From assembly GCA_902494555.1 (NCBI GenBank), contig CABUTR010000001.1, positions 62,001 to 126,000 on the forward strand: a DNA stretch of 64,000 nucleotides, given 5' to 3'. The stretch comes from an uncultured Collinsella sp. (GTDB lineage Bacteria > Actinomycetota > Coriobacteriia > Coriobacteriales > Coriobacteriaceae). The translations under genes were made by a program, and so were the position numbers. This document shows, piece by piece, positions 7,832 to 16,700 of the stretch; the stretch's first letter is position 1, and every line of letters begins with the position of its first letter. The notes under the pieces are model-generated. The model was given only the letters and a program-made list of their open reading frames with translations. It was not told the origin of the DNA and searched no databases.

Positions 7832-7863
7832 GCCCCGCCGTGCTACGCACGGCGGGGCTTTTT
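7832..7863 (+). terminator. Rho-independent terminator after fucO
   Basis: A 12-bp GC stem (GCCCCGCCGTGC at 7832-7843 with its complement at 7847-7858), a 3-nt loop and a run of five T (7859-7863). Confidence 0.9.
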
Positions 7864-8382
7864 GTGCTGCGTCAATGTTCTGAGACGGGCAAAACCAAGG
7901 CGTACTGCCCGCTACGGATAGGTGGTGCACTTCCCAGCGTGCATTTTTGGGAGTATTCAGCAGGCTCTGAAAAATGCATAACGTTGTGAATGGGCCGTAG
8001 TGGCCCGCAGGCACCATCGACAGCCATTGCGGACGGACTATCGATGAGCGGAGGGGGCCGTCGCCGCGTTTTTGGGTTGCAACGACCTGTAACCTTGCTG
8101 CGGCTGCGTCGTTCTGTCGTTCGTGATGGGGCTGTTGGGAACTGCGGTGCTGAATACTCCGTTTTTTTGCACGGTCCGGGGTAGGGTACCTTGGGATGAA
8201 AGAAATTGATGCCTCATATTTATGCATATACCGTTATTCTTTATGCAAGATTTGGATTGATAACCGGGCGTATGCACAAAATCAGTGCGGGGACGTCTGG
8301 GGGCAGCTTGGCTCCCAGGGCCTTGCGCGTGCAGAACGGTTAAAATCGGGACTCGGTCTTAGTTTTACTTGGAAGGATGCAT
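7864..8382. other. 519-nt intergenic region with inverted repeats, no gene
   Basis: No convincing coding frame is seen on either strand. It holds a hairpin-forming repeat (7940-7978) and a 13-bp block, GGAGTATTCAGCA at 7950-7962, that returns in inverted orientation at 8148-8160. The last about 130 nt are more AT-rich and probably hold the promoter of the peptidase gene, but no clear -35/-10 pair was found. Confidence 0.5.
7940..7978. repeat. Stem-loop TGCATTTTT/AAAAATGCA
   Basis: Perfect 9-bp arms (7940-7948 and 7970-7978) enclose a 21-nt loop that contains GGAGTATTCAGCA. The loop sequence recurs inverted at 8148-8160, next to another T-run and TGCAC, suggesting a half-copy of the same element. 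Confidence 0.5.
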
Positions 8383-9423
8383 ATGGCTTCTGATATTGCT
8401 TCTTTAGAGGGGACGCTCTCCTATATCGCGGGACAGCTTAAGACGCTGACTTCTATCGCTTCGCCTACGGGCTATACCCGTGCGGCGACTGATTATCTGA
8501 TGGAAACGTTGCGCGATATGGGCTTTGGGCCTGAGCGCTCCAATAAGGGCAACGTGCTGGTTGAACTTGGCGGCGAGGGCGAGCCGCTCGTGTTGGCGAG
8601 CCATGTCGATACCCTGGGCGCCATGGTGCGCTCCATTAAGGACAATGGTCGCCTGCGCCCCACGACCCTCGGTGGGCACCAGTGGTCCACGGCCGATGGC
8701 GAGAACTGCACCGTCTACACGCGTGACGGCAATGTCTACACGGGCGTGGTCCTCAATACCGAGCCTTCGGCGCATGTGGCCGATGAGCCGGTCAAGACCA
8801 TCGAGAAGAACATGGAAATCCTGCTCGACGAGAACGTTGACAGCAAGGACGATGTGCTCGAGCTGGGTATTCAGACCGGCGACATCATCGCTATGGACCC
8901 GCGTACCACGGTGACGGAGAGCGGCTACATCAAGAGTCGCTTCCTTGACGACAAGCTGTCCGCGTCGATTCTGCTGGGCTTGGCGCGTGCCGTCGCCGCT
9001 GGCGAGGTGACGCTTTCGCGCAAGGTATCGCTGCTCTTTACGGTGTACGAGGAGGTCGGCCACGGCGGTGCCTTTGTGCCGGCCGACACGCGCGAGATGA
9101 TCAGCGTGGACATGGGCTGCGTGGGCGACGACCTCGGCTGCACCGAGCGCATGGTTTCGATTTGCGCCAAGGATTCGGGCGGTCCGTACAACTACGACCT
9201 GGTAACCACGCTGTCCAACATCGCCCGCGAGCTTGAGCTCGACTACGCGATCGATGTGTACCCGCACTACGGCTCCGACGTCGAGGCTACGCTTTCGGCT
9301 GGCTACGACATTCGTCACGGCCTGATCGGTCCCGGCGTGTACGCGAGCCACAACTACGAGCGCAGCCACATCGACGGTGTGCGCAACACCTTTGAGCTGG
9401 TTCGCGCCTACGTCCAGCGCTAA
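8383..9423 (+). CDS. M42 family metallopeptidase (glutamyl/deblocking aminopeptidase type)
   Basis: A 346-residue cytosolic di-zinc aminopeptidase of family M42 (FrvX/YsdC type), which trims N-terminal residues from peptides. Metal and catalytic residues are visible: H74 and D76 in ASHVDTLG, bridging D190 in FLDDK, the general-base pair E223-E224 in YEEVGHGG, D243 in SVDMG and a late histidine in YASHNYERSH. The start at 8383 rather than the ATG at 8377 is chosen because GGAAGG (8371-8376) abuts the first ATG but is 6 nt from the second. It is monocistronic and convergent with mnmA. The exact peptide specificity cannot be read from the sequence. Confidence 0.88.
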   Translation: MASDIASLEGTLSYIAGQLKTLTSIASPTGYTRAATDYLMETLRDMGFGPERSNKGNVLVELGGEGEPLVLASHVDTLGAMVRSIKDNGRLRPTTLGGHQWSTADGENCTVYTRDGNVYTGVVLNTEPSAHVADEPVKTIEKNMEILLDENVDSKDDVLELGIQTGDIIAMDPRTTVTESGYIKSRFLDDKLSASILLGLARAVAAGEVTLSRKVSLLFTVYEEVGHGGAFVPADTREMISVDMGCVGDDLGCTERMVSICAKDSGGPYNYDLVTTLSNIARELELDYAIDVYPHYGSDVEATLSAGYDIRHGLIGPGVYASHNYERSHIDGVRNTFELVRAYVQR

Positions 9424-9431
9424 CGATGTAG

Positions 9432-9467
9432 CGGCCTCGGCTGACACAGCAGTGCCGACCGAGGCCG
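9432..9467 (+). terminator. Hairpin after the M42 peptidase
   Basis: CGGCCTCGG (9432-9440) pairs with CCGAGGCCG (9459-9467); it is followed by a pyrimidine-rich but not T-only tract. A weak intrinsic terminator. Confidence 0.5.
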
Positions 9468-9475
9468 TCCTCTCT

Positions 9476-9544
9476 AAGTTGCGGTGAAATAGGGACTGTT
9501 TAGCGGCCTGAAACGCTTAAACAGTCCCTATTTCACCGCAACTT
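9476..9544. repeat. Long perfect inverted repeat (27-bp arms)
   Basis: Arms 9476-9502 and 9518-9544 are exact reverse complements, with a 15-nt loop. The outer part reads AAGTTGCGGTGAAATAG. It lies between two convergent genes (peptidase and mnmA), so it could stop transcription from both sides, although no T-run follows. The outer sequence is shared with the element at 20527-20589. Confidence 0.9.
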
Positions 9545-9559
9545 ATGAAGGGGATGGGA

Positions 9560-10660
9560 CTACTTGATAGCTGCCGTAACGGTGCCGCCGCCGAGGACGA
9601 TGTCGCCGCGGTAGACTACAACGGCTTGGCCGGGGGCGATGGCTCGCTGTGGCTCGTCAAAAGTTAGCAGCATTTGCCCGTCTTCGCCACGTGTAAGGGT
9701 CGCCGCCTGGTCTTTCTGGCGGTAGCGGTACTTGGCGCCCACGCGAATGCCGCCGGCATCGAGCTCTGCCTCCATGCGGTCGGCGGGGGCGCTCCAGATC
9801 CAGTCGTTGGCCGTGAGGGCAGCGGCGGTCAGGTCCTCGGCCTCGCCCAGATGCACAATGTTGTTGGTGGCATCGACGCCCGTTACGTACACGGGATGCG
9901 CCATCGCGACGCCCAAGCCCTTGCGCTGGCCGATGGTATAGCGCAGCGCGCCGTTATGGCGTCCGACCACGCTGCCGTCGCGCCACACAATGTCGCCCGG
10001 TGCAGCGGCATGTCCGCAGCGGCGCTCGATATAGCCCGCGTAGTCGCCGTCCGCGATAAAGCAGATATCCTCGCTCTCGGCCTTCTTGGCGTTTATGAAG
10101 CCCTGTTCGGCGGCAATGCGGCGCACGTCGCGCTCTTTGTCCAAGCCTGCCAGCGGAAAGATCGTGCGTGCCAGACGCTCTTGCGTGAGCGAATACAAAA
10201 AGTAACTCTGGTCCTTCTTAGGGTCCTCGCCGCGGTGCAGCTGCCAGGTGCCGTCGGACGCCTGACTCGTTTTGGCGTAGTGACCTGTGGCGATGTAGTC
10301 GCAGCCCATATCGAGTGCCGCATCGAGCAACGCGCCAAACTTAATGTGGCGGTTGCAGATGATGCACGGGTTGGGCGTTAGCCCCTCCTGATAGGCAGTC
10401 ACGAAGCGCTCGATAACGTTGCGGTCGAAGGCCTGCTGCAGGTCGAGCACATGGTGAGGTATCCCCAGGCGATTGGCGACGGCCTTTGCATCGGCGATGT
10501 CGCGGTCGACCTTACTCATGCCCGTGGCGGAGTCGGGTGCGGGGCAGGTGAGGCGCATGGTGGCGCCGACGCATTGGTAGCCCTGGCTTTTGAGCAGATA
10601 CGCGGTCACGCTGGAATCGACGCCGCCGCTCATGGCGACGAGCACGCGCTTGTTGTGCAT
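9560..10660 (-). CDS. mnmA: tRNA-specific 2-thiouridylase MnmA
   Basis: Makes 2-thiouridine at the wobble base U34 of tRNAs for Lys, Glu and Gln, using ATP and a relayed persulfide sulfur. The 366-residue protein has the PP-loop motif AMSGGVDSS (9-17), NPCIICN with the first catalytic Cys102, ATGHYAK (124-130) and the second catalytic Cys200 in SEDICFI. The length is normal. The start follows AAGGAG about 9 nt away. It is downstream of cysK on the same strand, with a terminator between them, so the two are probably separate units despite the shared link to cysteine sulfur. Confidence 0.95.
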   Translation of the reverse strand: MHNKRVLVAMSGGVDSSVTAYLLKSQGYQCVGATMRLTCPAPDSATGMSKVDRDIADAKAVANRLGIPHHVLDLQQAFDRNVIERFVTAYQEGLTPNPCIICNRHIKFGALLDAALDMGCDYIATGHYAKTSQASDGTWQLHRGEDPKKDQSYFLYSLTQERLARTIFPLAGLDKERDVRRIAAEQGFINAKKAESEDICFIADGDYAGYIERRCGHAAAPGDIVWRDGSVVGRHNGALRYTIGQRKGLGVAMAHPVYVTGVDATNNIVHLGEAEDLTAAALTANDWIWSAPADRMEAELDAGGIRVGAKYRYRQKDQAATLTRGEDGQMLLTFDEPQRAIAPGQAVVVYRGDIVLGGGTVTAAIK

Positions 10661-10689
10661 GGGGAGGTTCTCCTTGGTGGCATGTGGCC

Positions 10690-10728
10690 AAAAAAGAAAA
10701 GCGGCGCGGGAGGCTGGTTCCGCGCCGC
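10690..10728 (-). terminator. Rho-independent terminator after cysK
   Basis: On the minus strand GCGGCGCG pairs with CGCGCCGC (10728-10721 with 10708-10701), followed by TTTTCTTTTTT (10700-10690). Confidence 0.9.
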
Positions 10729-10840
10729 AGACATTGTAGCAAGTTCGGGCGTCTCGTGGGACACCCTGATTGGATGGGCTCAGACTGCCGGGAGAGAGGA
10801 GACCGGCTCGTCCGTGGGCTCAACCTATGGGCGACAGGCC

Positions 10841-11779
10841 CTAGTCCTGGAAGAGCGCCGTGGACAGGTAGCGCTCGCCGGTGTCGGCAAGCAGGGCCAC
10901 GATGGTCTTGCCCTCGTTCTCGGGGCGCTTGGCCAGCTGCAGCGCGGCCCACACGGCGGCGCCGGACGAAATGCCCACGAGCACGCCCTCCTTGTGGCCC
11001 ACGGCGCGGCCGGTCGCAAAGGCGTCGTCGTTCTCGACGGGGATGATCTCGTCATAGACCTGGGTGTCGAGGACGTCGGGCACAAAACCGGCGCCGATAC
11101 CCTGGATCTTGTGCGGGCCGGCTTGGCCCTTAGAGAGTACCGGGGAGGTGGCGGGCTCGACGGCGACAACCTGAATCTCGGGGTTCTGCTCCTTAAGGAA
11201 CTCACCCACGCCGGTCACGGTGCCGCCGGTTCCAACGCCGGCGACGAAGATGTCGACCTCGCCGTCGGTGTCATCCCAGATCTCGGGGCCGGTCGTGGCC
11301 TTGTGGATGGCGGGGTTGGCGGGGTTCACAAACTGGCCGGCGATGATGCTGTTTGGCGTCTCCTTCTGCAGTTCCTCGGCCTTGGCGATGGCGCCCTTCA
11401 TGCCCTTGGAACCGTCGGTGAGCACGAGCTGTGCGCCATATGCCTGCATAAGCTTGCGGCGTTCGACGGACATAGTCTCGGGCATGGTGATGATCACCTT
11501 GTAGCCGCGAGCCGCCGCCACCGAGGCGATGCCGACGCCGGTGTTGCCACTCGTGGGCTCGATGATGGTGTAGTCGCCGCCGCGCACGAGCTTGCCGGCC
11601 TTCTCGGCCTCGTCGATCATGTTCTTGGCGACGCGGTCTTTGACGGAGCCGGCGGGGTTGAAGTATTCCAGCTTGACGAGCACGCGGGCCTTGAGGTCCT
11701 CATCGGCCTCAAAGTGAGTGAGCTCCAGAAGCGGAGTGTGGCCGATAAGCTGATCGATGGACGTGTAAACATTGCTCAT
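10841..11779 (-). CDS. cysK: Cysteine synthase A (O-acetylserine sulfhydrylase)
   Basis: PLP enzyme of 312 residues that forms L-cysteine from O-acetylserine and sulfide. Lys47 in NPAGSVKDR binds PLP. The phosphate and substrate loop TSGNTG is at 76-81, and GVGTGGTVTGVG forms the glycine-rich PLP-phosphate cradle. The length is typical. GGAGG lies 6 nt before the ATG. It is divergent from an Rrf2-type regulator with a long shared control region, which suggests that regulator controls it. It has its own promoter and terminator. Confidence 0.95.
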   Translation of the reverse strand: MSNVYTSIDQLIGHTPLLELTHFEADEDLKARVLVKLEYFNPAGSVKDRVAKNMIDEAEKAGKLVRGGDYTIIEPTSGNTGVGIASVAAARGYKVIITMPETMSVERRKLMQAYGAQLVLTDGSKGMKGAIAKAEELQKETPNSIIAGQFVNPANPAIHKATTGPEIWDDTDGEVDIFVAGVGTGGTVTGVGEFLKEQNPEIQVVAVEPATSPVLSKGQAGPHKIQGIGAGFVPDVLDTQVYDEIIPVENDDAFATGRAVGHKEGVLVGISSGAAVWAALQLAKRPENEGKTIVALLADTGERYLSTALFQD

Positions 11780-11886
11780 GGTGAACCTCCAAAGTGTTCA
11801 AATGACTGGATACCGTGTGGTTTTACGGTGTGTGTAGCAGCGAAACCTACAAACCTTATGGGTTGTTCGTTTTGCTGTTGGCAAGC

Positions 11887-11915
11887 ATAGTAGACAGTAA
11901 AGCCTAGTAACGCAA
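11887..11915 (-). promoter_or_regulatory. Promoter of cysK
   Basis: On the minus strand TTGCGT (11915-11910), a 17-nt spacer, then TACTAT (11892-11887). Transcription would start about 100 nt before the cysK ATG. That leader includes an ACCGT/ACGGT dyad (11812-11816 and 11825-11829). Confidence 0.5.
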
Positions 11916-12032
11916 TAGGAAATAGAAGATTATTACGAGTCGATTAACCATCTTGACCGGAACGGGTATTTTCAAAACCAATATTTCGGCTAGAATTTCT
12001 ACGGACTAAATGACCGAAAGGCAGCACTATAC

Positions 12033-12461
12033 ATGTTGGTTTCTACTAAGGGCAGATATGCCCTGCGCGTTATGGTCGATCTGGCCGAGCACCAGGCAGC
12101 CGGTCGCATCCCGCTCAAAGAGATCGCGGCGCGACAGGGGATTTCCGAGAAATATCTCGAGAACATTTTGGCTACGCTCGTGCGCGCCAACATGCTCTCG
12201 GGCATGCGCGGCAAGGGCGGCGGCTATGTGCTCACGCGCCCGCCCGAGCAATACACGGTGGGCGAGATCTTGCGCCTGACCGAGGGCAGTCTGGCGCCGG
12301 TCGCCTGCCTGGATGGCGACTGCAAGGGCTGCTCGCGTTCGGATGAGTGCCCCACGCTCGACGTGTGGAAGAACCTGGACAAGCTCATCAACGACTACCT
12401 CGACGGTGTGACGCTCGATCAACTTGTCGCTCCCAACCATGGCTACGACTACGTCATCTAA
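12033..12461 (+). CDS. Rrf2 family transcriptional regulator with four cysteines
   Basis: A 142-residue winged-helix regulator of the Rrf2 family (IscR, CymR and NsrR relatives). The N-terminal MLVSTKGRYALRVMVDLA and recognition region ISEKYLENILATLVRANML (37-55) are typical, followed by the wing GMRGKGGGYVLTRP. Four cysteines at 92, 97, 100 and 106 could bind an iron-sulfur cluster. The spacing differs from E. coli IscR (92, 98, 104 and His107), and the cysteine-less CymR is excluded. Divergence from cysK points to control of cysteine or Fe-S cluster metabolism. The ribosome binding site is weak (AAAGG, about 12 nt away). Confidence 0.85.
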   Translation: MLVSTKGRYALRVMVDLAEHQAAGRIPLKEIAARQGISEKYLENILATLVRANMLSGMRGKGGGYVLTRPPEQYTVGEILRLTEGSLAPVACLDGDCKGCSRSDECPTLDVWKNLDKLINDYLDGVTLDQLVAPNHGYDYVI

Positions 12462-12529
12462 CCCACACCTGCATTTGGGGACGGGGTGGAAATGGTAGAT
12501 TTTCTCGCCCTTTGAGACTTGGCAAATAA

Positions 12530-12562
12530 GAAGGCCGCCCATTTTTGCGATGGGCGGCCTTC
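12530..12562. terminator. Bidirectional terminator between the Rrf2 gene and the holin-like gene
   Basis: A 13-bp perfect stem, GAAGGCCGCCCAT (12530-12542) with its complement (12550-12562), and a 7-nt loop. The plus side is followed by GTTTTG, the minus side by CTTATTTG. It separates convergent genes. Confidence 0.85.
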
Positions 12563-12602
12563 GTTTTGGGCTGTTGAGACGGACACGGCCGGAATGGCCA
12601 TT

Positions 12603-12968
12603 TTAGTCCTCGGCGATGCTGTCGAGGATGCTGCGCGTGATGGACACCAGGATGCTGCCCATAAAGGCCGATCCAAAGCTGGCGATGGAGATGCCGACGC
12701 CCAGCAGGTTGACCGACAGGTAACTCGCGAGCTCAAGCATAAAGCTGTTGACGACAAGCTGGAAAATGCCCAGCGTAATGATCGTGAGCGGCAGCGAGAT
12801 GACCGTGAGGAACGGTTTGACGAACGAATCGACAATGTTCAGGAACAGTCCCACAAAGGCAAAGCAGACCCAGGTCTCGGCAAAGCCGAAGGGTTGGATA
12901 CCGGGGACGAGGAACGTGGCGATCGCGATGGCGATCGAGGTGAAGAGCCAGTTAAGCATAAAGCGCAT
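12603..12968 (-). CDS. Phage-holin-family (PF04020-type) four-helix membrane protein
   Basis: A 121-residue membrane protein with four hydrophobic segments (about 5-22, 33-50, 55-76 and 85-112). It matches the small actinobacterial family annotated as phage holin superfamily IV or YvlD-like. No lysis genes or phage genes surround it, so it is a chromosomal membrane protein of unknown role, perhaps in envelope stress, rather than a phage holin. It is a single gene, convergent with the Rrf2 gene. Confidence 0.75.
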   Translation of the reverse strand: MRFMLNWLFTSIAIAIATFLVPGIQPFGFAETWVCFAFVGLFLNIVDSFVKPFLTVISLPLTIITLGIFQLVVNSFMLELASYLSVNLLGVGISIASFGSAFMGSILVSITRSILDSIAED

Positions 12969-13292
12969 GGCGTGAATCCTTTCTTGCGCCGGGATTGCTG
13001 GCGTCGCGTGAAGCGGCTTACGGCGGCGACCTGGATGGTTGCGCGGGCGCGCCGCGGTGTTTGGGCGCCCATTGTCTCAAATATTCGTGGAGCTTACGTG
13101 CGCATTCGGTTTCTAAACGGCGTTCGTCCTGAAAAACGTGCCGCTGGCAGAGAGTCTTGGCACTTTAGTTTGGTGGTGTGCTACACTGCTACGGGCAAAT
13201 GGCCCATGCATAGTTTTATTGCATATTACGGGCGAACGATGCCCGATGTCAGTATCAACTTCGATGCCTTATGGCGGGTTTGGCGGTGATCG
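12969..13292. other. 324-nt intergenic region between divergent genes
   Basis: No coding frame is supported. It must hold the promoters of the holin-like gene (minus) and the YerC-type gene (plus). A TTGGCA followed by TACACT occurs near 13158-13186 with an over-long 19-nt spacer, so no promoter is called. Confidence 0.4.
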
Positions 13293-13592
13293 ATGAACAT
13301 CGAGAACATGTTTGACAAGCCTGATGTCAAGCAGCTGGTCCACGCATTTAGTCTTTTGGATGACGAGAAGGATATCCAGGCGTTTTTAACCGATATCTGC
13401 ACGCCGCGCGAGATTTGCGATCTTTCGCAACGCCTGCAGGTCGCGCGTTATCTGGATGAGGGCGAGCCCTATGTTGAGGTTCAGGCCCGCACGGGCGCTT
13501 CGTCCACCACGGTGAGCCGTGTTTCCAAGGCGCTCAACGGCGAGTACGGTGGCTATCGCAAGATCCTCATCAAGCTGGAGGATGGCGAGTAG
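13293..13592 (+). CDS. TrpR/YerC-YecD family DNA-binding protein
   Basis: A 99-residue protein of the TrpR-like YerC/YecD group. The all-helical repressor fold ends in a helix-turn-helix (YVEVQARTGASSTTVSRVSKAL, in two parts around residues 60-81), preceded by CTPREICDLSQRLQVARYL. Family members are small dimeric repressors; the ligand and target are not known here. It lies upstream of addB but is separated from it by a strong terminator, so it is its own unit. No strong ribosome binding site is visible (GGCGGTGAT only). Confidence 0.85.
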   Translation: MNIENMFDKPDVKQLVHAFSLLDDEKDIQAFLTDICTPREICDLSQRLQVARYLDEGEPYVEVQARTGASSTTVSRVSKALNGEYGGYRKILIKLEDGE

Positions 13593-13620
13593 GCCAACGG
13601 CAACAAACGAATCAGCTGGA

Positions 13621-13645
13621 GCCGCCCCTTCGGGGGCGGTTTTTG
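13621..13645 (+). terminator. Rho-independent terminator after the YerC-type gene
   Basis: GCCGCCCC (13621-13628), a short TTCGG loop and GGGGCGGT (13633-13640), running into TTTTT. Confidence 0.9.
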
Positions 13646-13779
13646 TGTGTCGATAATTGATCCCTTGGGGACGGAGGAAAACGGATCATCGAGGGGATCT
13701 GGTGCATTGGGGTCAGGTTGTCCGTGCGGGCGGGTAGGATAGATGCGTTGAATATTGCGAACAGTTTGAGTGGAGGGCC

Positions 13780-16700
13780 ATGCCTGTTCGAATCTATACC
13801 ACAAATGCCGGCACGGATTTGATCGATGCCGAGGCAGCGCTGCTGGCCGACCTGGTTGCCCGCCACGGGCGCGCTGTTCTGTTGGCGCCAACATTTGCCG
13901 AGCTCGACCTGTGCCGTCATGATGCGGCAGAAGCTGGGGTTTCGCTGGGTATCGACTACAAGACGCCTACATCGTGGCTCCGCTCGCTGTGGGAGCTTAT
14001 GGGCGATGGCCGCAGCTTTGTGGATAACCTTCAGCGGCAGATGCTGTTCTCGGGCATGATCGACCGCCGCGACGACGCTGCTCTGCAGCCGCTCTCGCGC
14101 AGCCAAGGCACGGTACGCATGCTTGCGCGTATGGCCCGCGACGTGTTGCCGGGCGTGGCGGGGACGGGCGACGAACGCTGCCGCGATGCCGCCGCTCGGC
14201 CCGAGCCCAAAAGCGACGCCGAGGCCCGCGTGTTCGAGTTGTTGAGCGCCTATGCGAGCGGCTTGGACCGTCGAGACATGGTCGAGCCCTGCGAAGCCGC
14301 CGGTATGATGGCAGAAGCCCTGGCGAACAACCTGCCGGGGTGTGTCCGCGCCATCTGCGTCCGTGGTGTCACGTCGTTTACGCATGGCCTGCTCGAGCTG
14401 TTGTCGGTCGTGGCGAACAATGGGGGAGAGGTTGTCGTGCTGCTCGCTTGCGAGCAGGCGGCGATGCGCGAGGACCTGGCCGCCGCTTTTGATGCCCGCG
14501 GTGTTCTGTTTGAGGCCGCCCCGTTGGGGGAGGACGTCGGCGCGCCCGAGACCGCTTCTGCGCCTGCTGCCCAGCCTATTTTTATAGAGGTGGCCGGCCC
14601 TCATGCCCGCGCCCGCGCTTATGTGGATGCTCTTGAGAACCTGGTCACGGCATGTGAGGAGTCCGTGTCGCGCGACGGCGCCGCGACGAACGCCGACCCC
14701 GCGCGCGTGCTCGTAGTTTCCGCCCGGGCGCCCCAGCTGTTCGGCGAACTCGCTGCCCGTTTGGCGGCGCGTCACATTGCGGCCGAGACGGCTGAGTTCA
14801 CGGCGTTTTCCCAGTCCATTGCGGGCAGGCAGTTTACGGCGCTCGCCAACCTGATCGAGCGTATGAAAGCCGCCGACGAGGGCACCGCTTCCAAGACCGA
14901 GTGGTGGCCCGCTCCAGAGCTTACCGACTGGATTTATAGTCCGCTTTCGGGTGCCGACGCCGCGAGCGCCCGCGGCTTCGACAAGAACATGCGCCTGTCG
15001 CGCAACAAGACCACTGCGGGCGTCAAGAGCTTGCTGCAGAGCGTGCAGGGCCAGGTGAGGGGAGCCCGCAAGGCCGCCAGCGACGATAACTGGTTTAAGA
15101 ACGTGCCATGCGTGGTCTCGGACGTGTTTCAGGCGCTGTGGCGCGACAAACCCGTGACGGCGCTCAAGGCCATGCTCGCCGTTGCCGAGGCGCTGCCCGA
15201 TCGCGCGCTAGGCGGCCTTGACGGCCAGGCTCGTCGCCAGGCAGAGATGGCTTTGCTGCGCCATGCCATCGACATCCTTATGAACGATGCTCGCGCGCTC
15301 GACGTGTCGCAGGCCGCGACCGTGCCGGTTCTCGACGGCGTTCGAACCAAAGTGGACAAGCGCAGTACCGCTTACGATTACGAGACCTACGAGGTCGATC
15401 GCACACCACGGGCACAAGTGCGCTTCGTGTCGCTTGCCGATGCGTCGGCTCTGCGTCCTGGCGGCTACGATGCCGTGCTGTTTGCCGATGTCGACCTGGA
15501 CAGCTATCCGCTTTCGCACGAAGAAGGCCCGCTTGCCACGTTGACAGCCGAGCTGCGCCGCGACGGCGTGTCGTTGGAGCCCGCAGCCCTGCTGCGCGTG
15601 CGCTTTGGCCGTGCAATGCAGGCGGCGAGCGGTCCGGTCGCGCTCGCCCGCGTGACACACGATCGCCAGGCACGCGAATGCTACCCGGCAGCCGTATGGA
15701 CCGAGCTGCGGGCACATGTCGAGGCCGCTGGCGCTGCCAAGCCCACGCGCGTGGGCGAGGGCGATATCATCGCCGACTTTGATTCCGCGGCAGGCGAAGG
15801 CCTTAGGCGCGAGCGCGTGACCTGCGAAGCTCCTCAGCATCTGAGCGATGAAGCCATTCCGTATCTGGTCCTGCGCCGCCGCGATGGCGAGGGCGAGGAT
15901 GCACCGCTGGTGCCGCGCCTGACGTCTGCCTCGCAGATCGAGGCCTATTCGACCTGCCCGCTATGCTGGTTCGTCTCGTACCGCGTGAAGCCCCAGTCGA
16001 TCGACGCCGGCTTTGGCAATATGGAGAAGGGCAACTTTGTCCACGACGTGCTGGAGCATCTGCACGCCCGTCTGCCCCATGAGGGCATGGAGCGCGTGAC
16101 GCCCGAGAACCTGTCGCGCGCTCAGGAGCTGCTGCGCAAGGTCTTTGACGAGACCTTGGTCGAGCATGCCTCCAAGCGTGGCAACGAGGGTCCGCTCGTG
16201 CCGCTCTCCCCGGTAGAGGAGCGCCAGGTGGCCGAGATCCTGCCGCAGCTGGAGGGCGTGCTTGCCTATGAAGCCGAGGCGCTGACGCCTTTTGCTCCGC
16301 ACTACCTGGAGTTCGCCTTCAACGAGCTCAAGGTCGAATATGCCGGTTGGCCGCTCGGCGGTCGCATCGACCGCGTGGATGTGGATGCCGAGAATCGCGC
16401 CGTGGTAATCGACTACAAGCATCGTTCGGGTGTCGAGGAGTTTAAGCTCGCCGACCCCACGGTGCGCGACGAGGAGACGGGCGAGGCCCCCATCGACGAT
16501 CCGCGCTGGCTGCCACCGCATACCCAAACGCTCATCTACGCGCAGGCCATGCGTCGGGCGCTGGGCCTAGATACCCGTGCTGCGCTCTATTTTTCGACCA
16601 AGGGCGGCAAGCCGGCGTTGCGCGGTGCCGCGAGCGCCGAGCTGCTCGAGGAAGAGCGCGGCGACGGTCGCATCCCGGGCCTTAAGAAAGGTTTCCCCGG

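Noticed and set aside
6609..7850. Minus-strand open frame of 413 residues opposite fucO
   Set aside because: Gly/Val/His-rich antisense shadow of a highly biased gene; it reads through the fucO terminator.
12603..12968. Holin-like gene as a sign of a prophage
   Set aside because: No lysin, portal, capsid or integrase gene nearby; the family is a chromosomal membrane protein in Actinobacteria.
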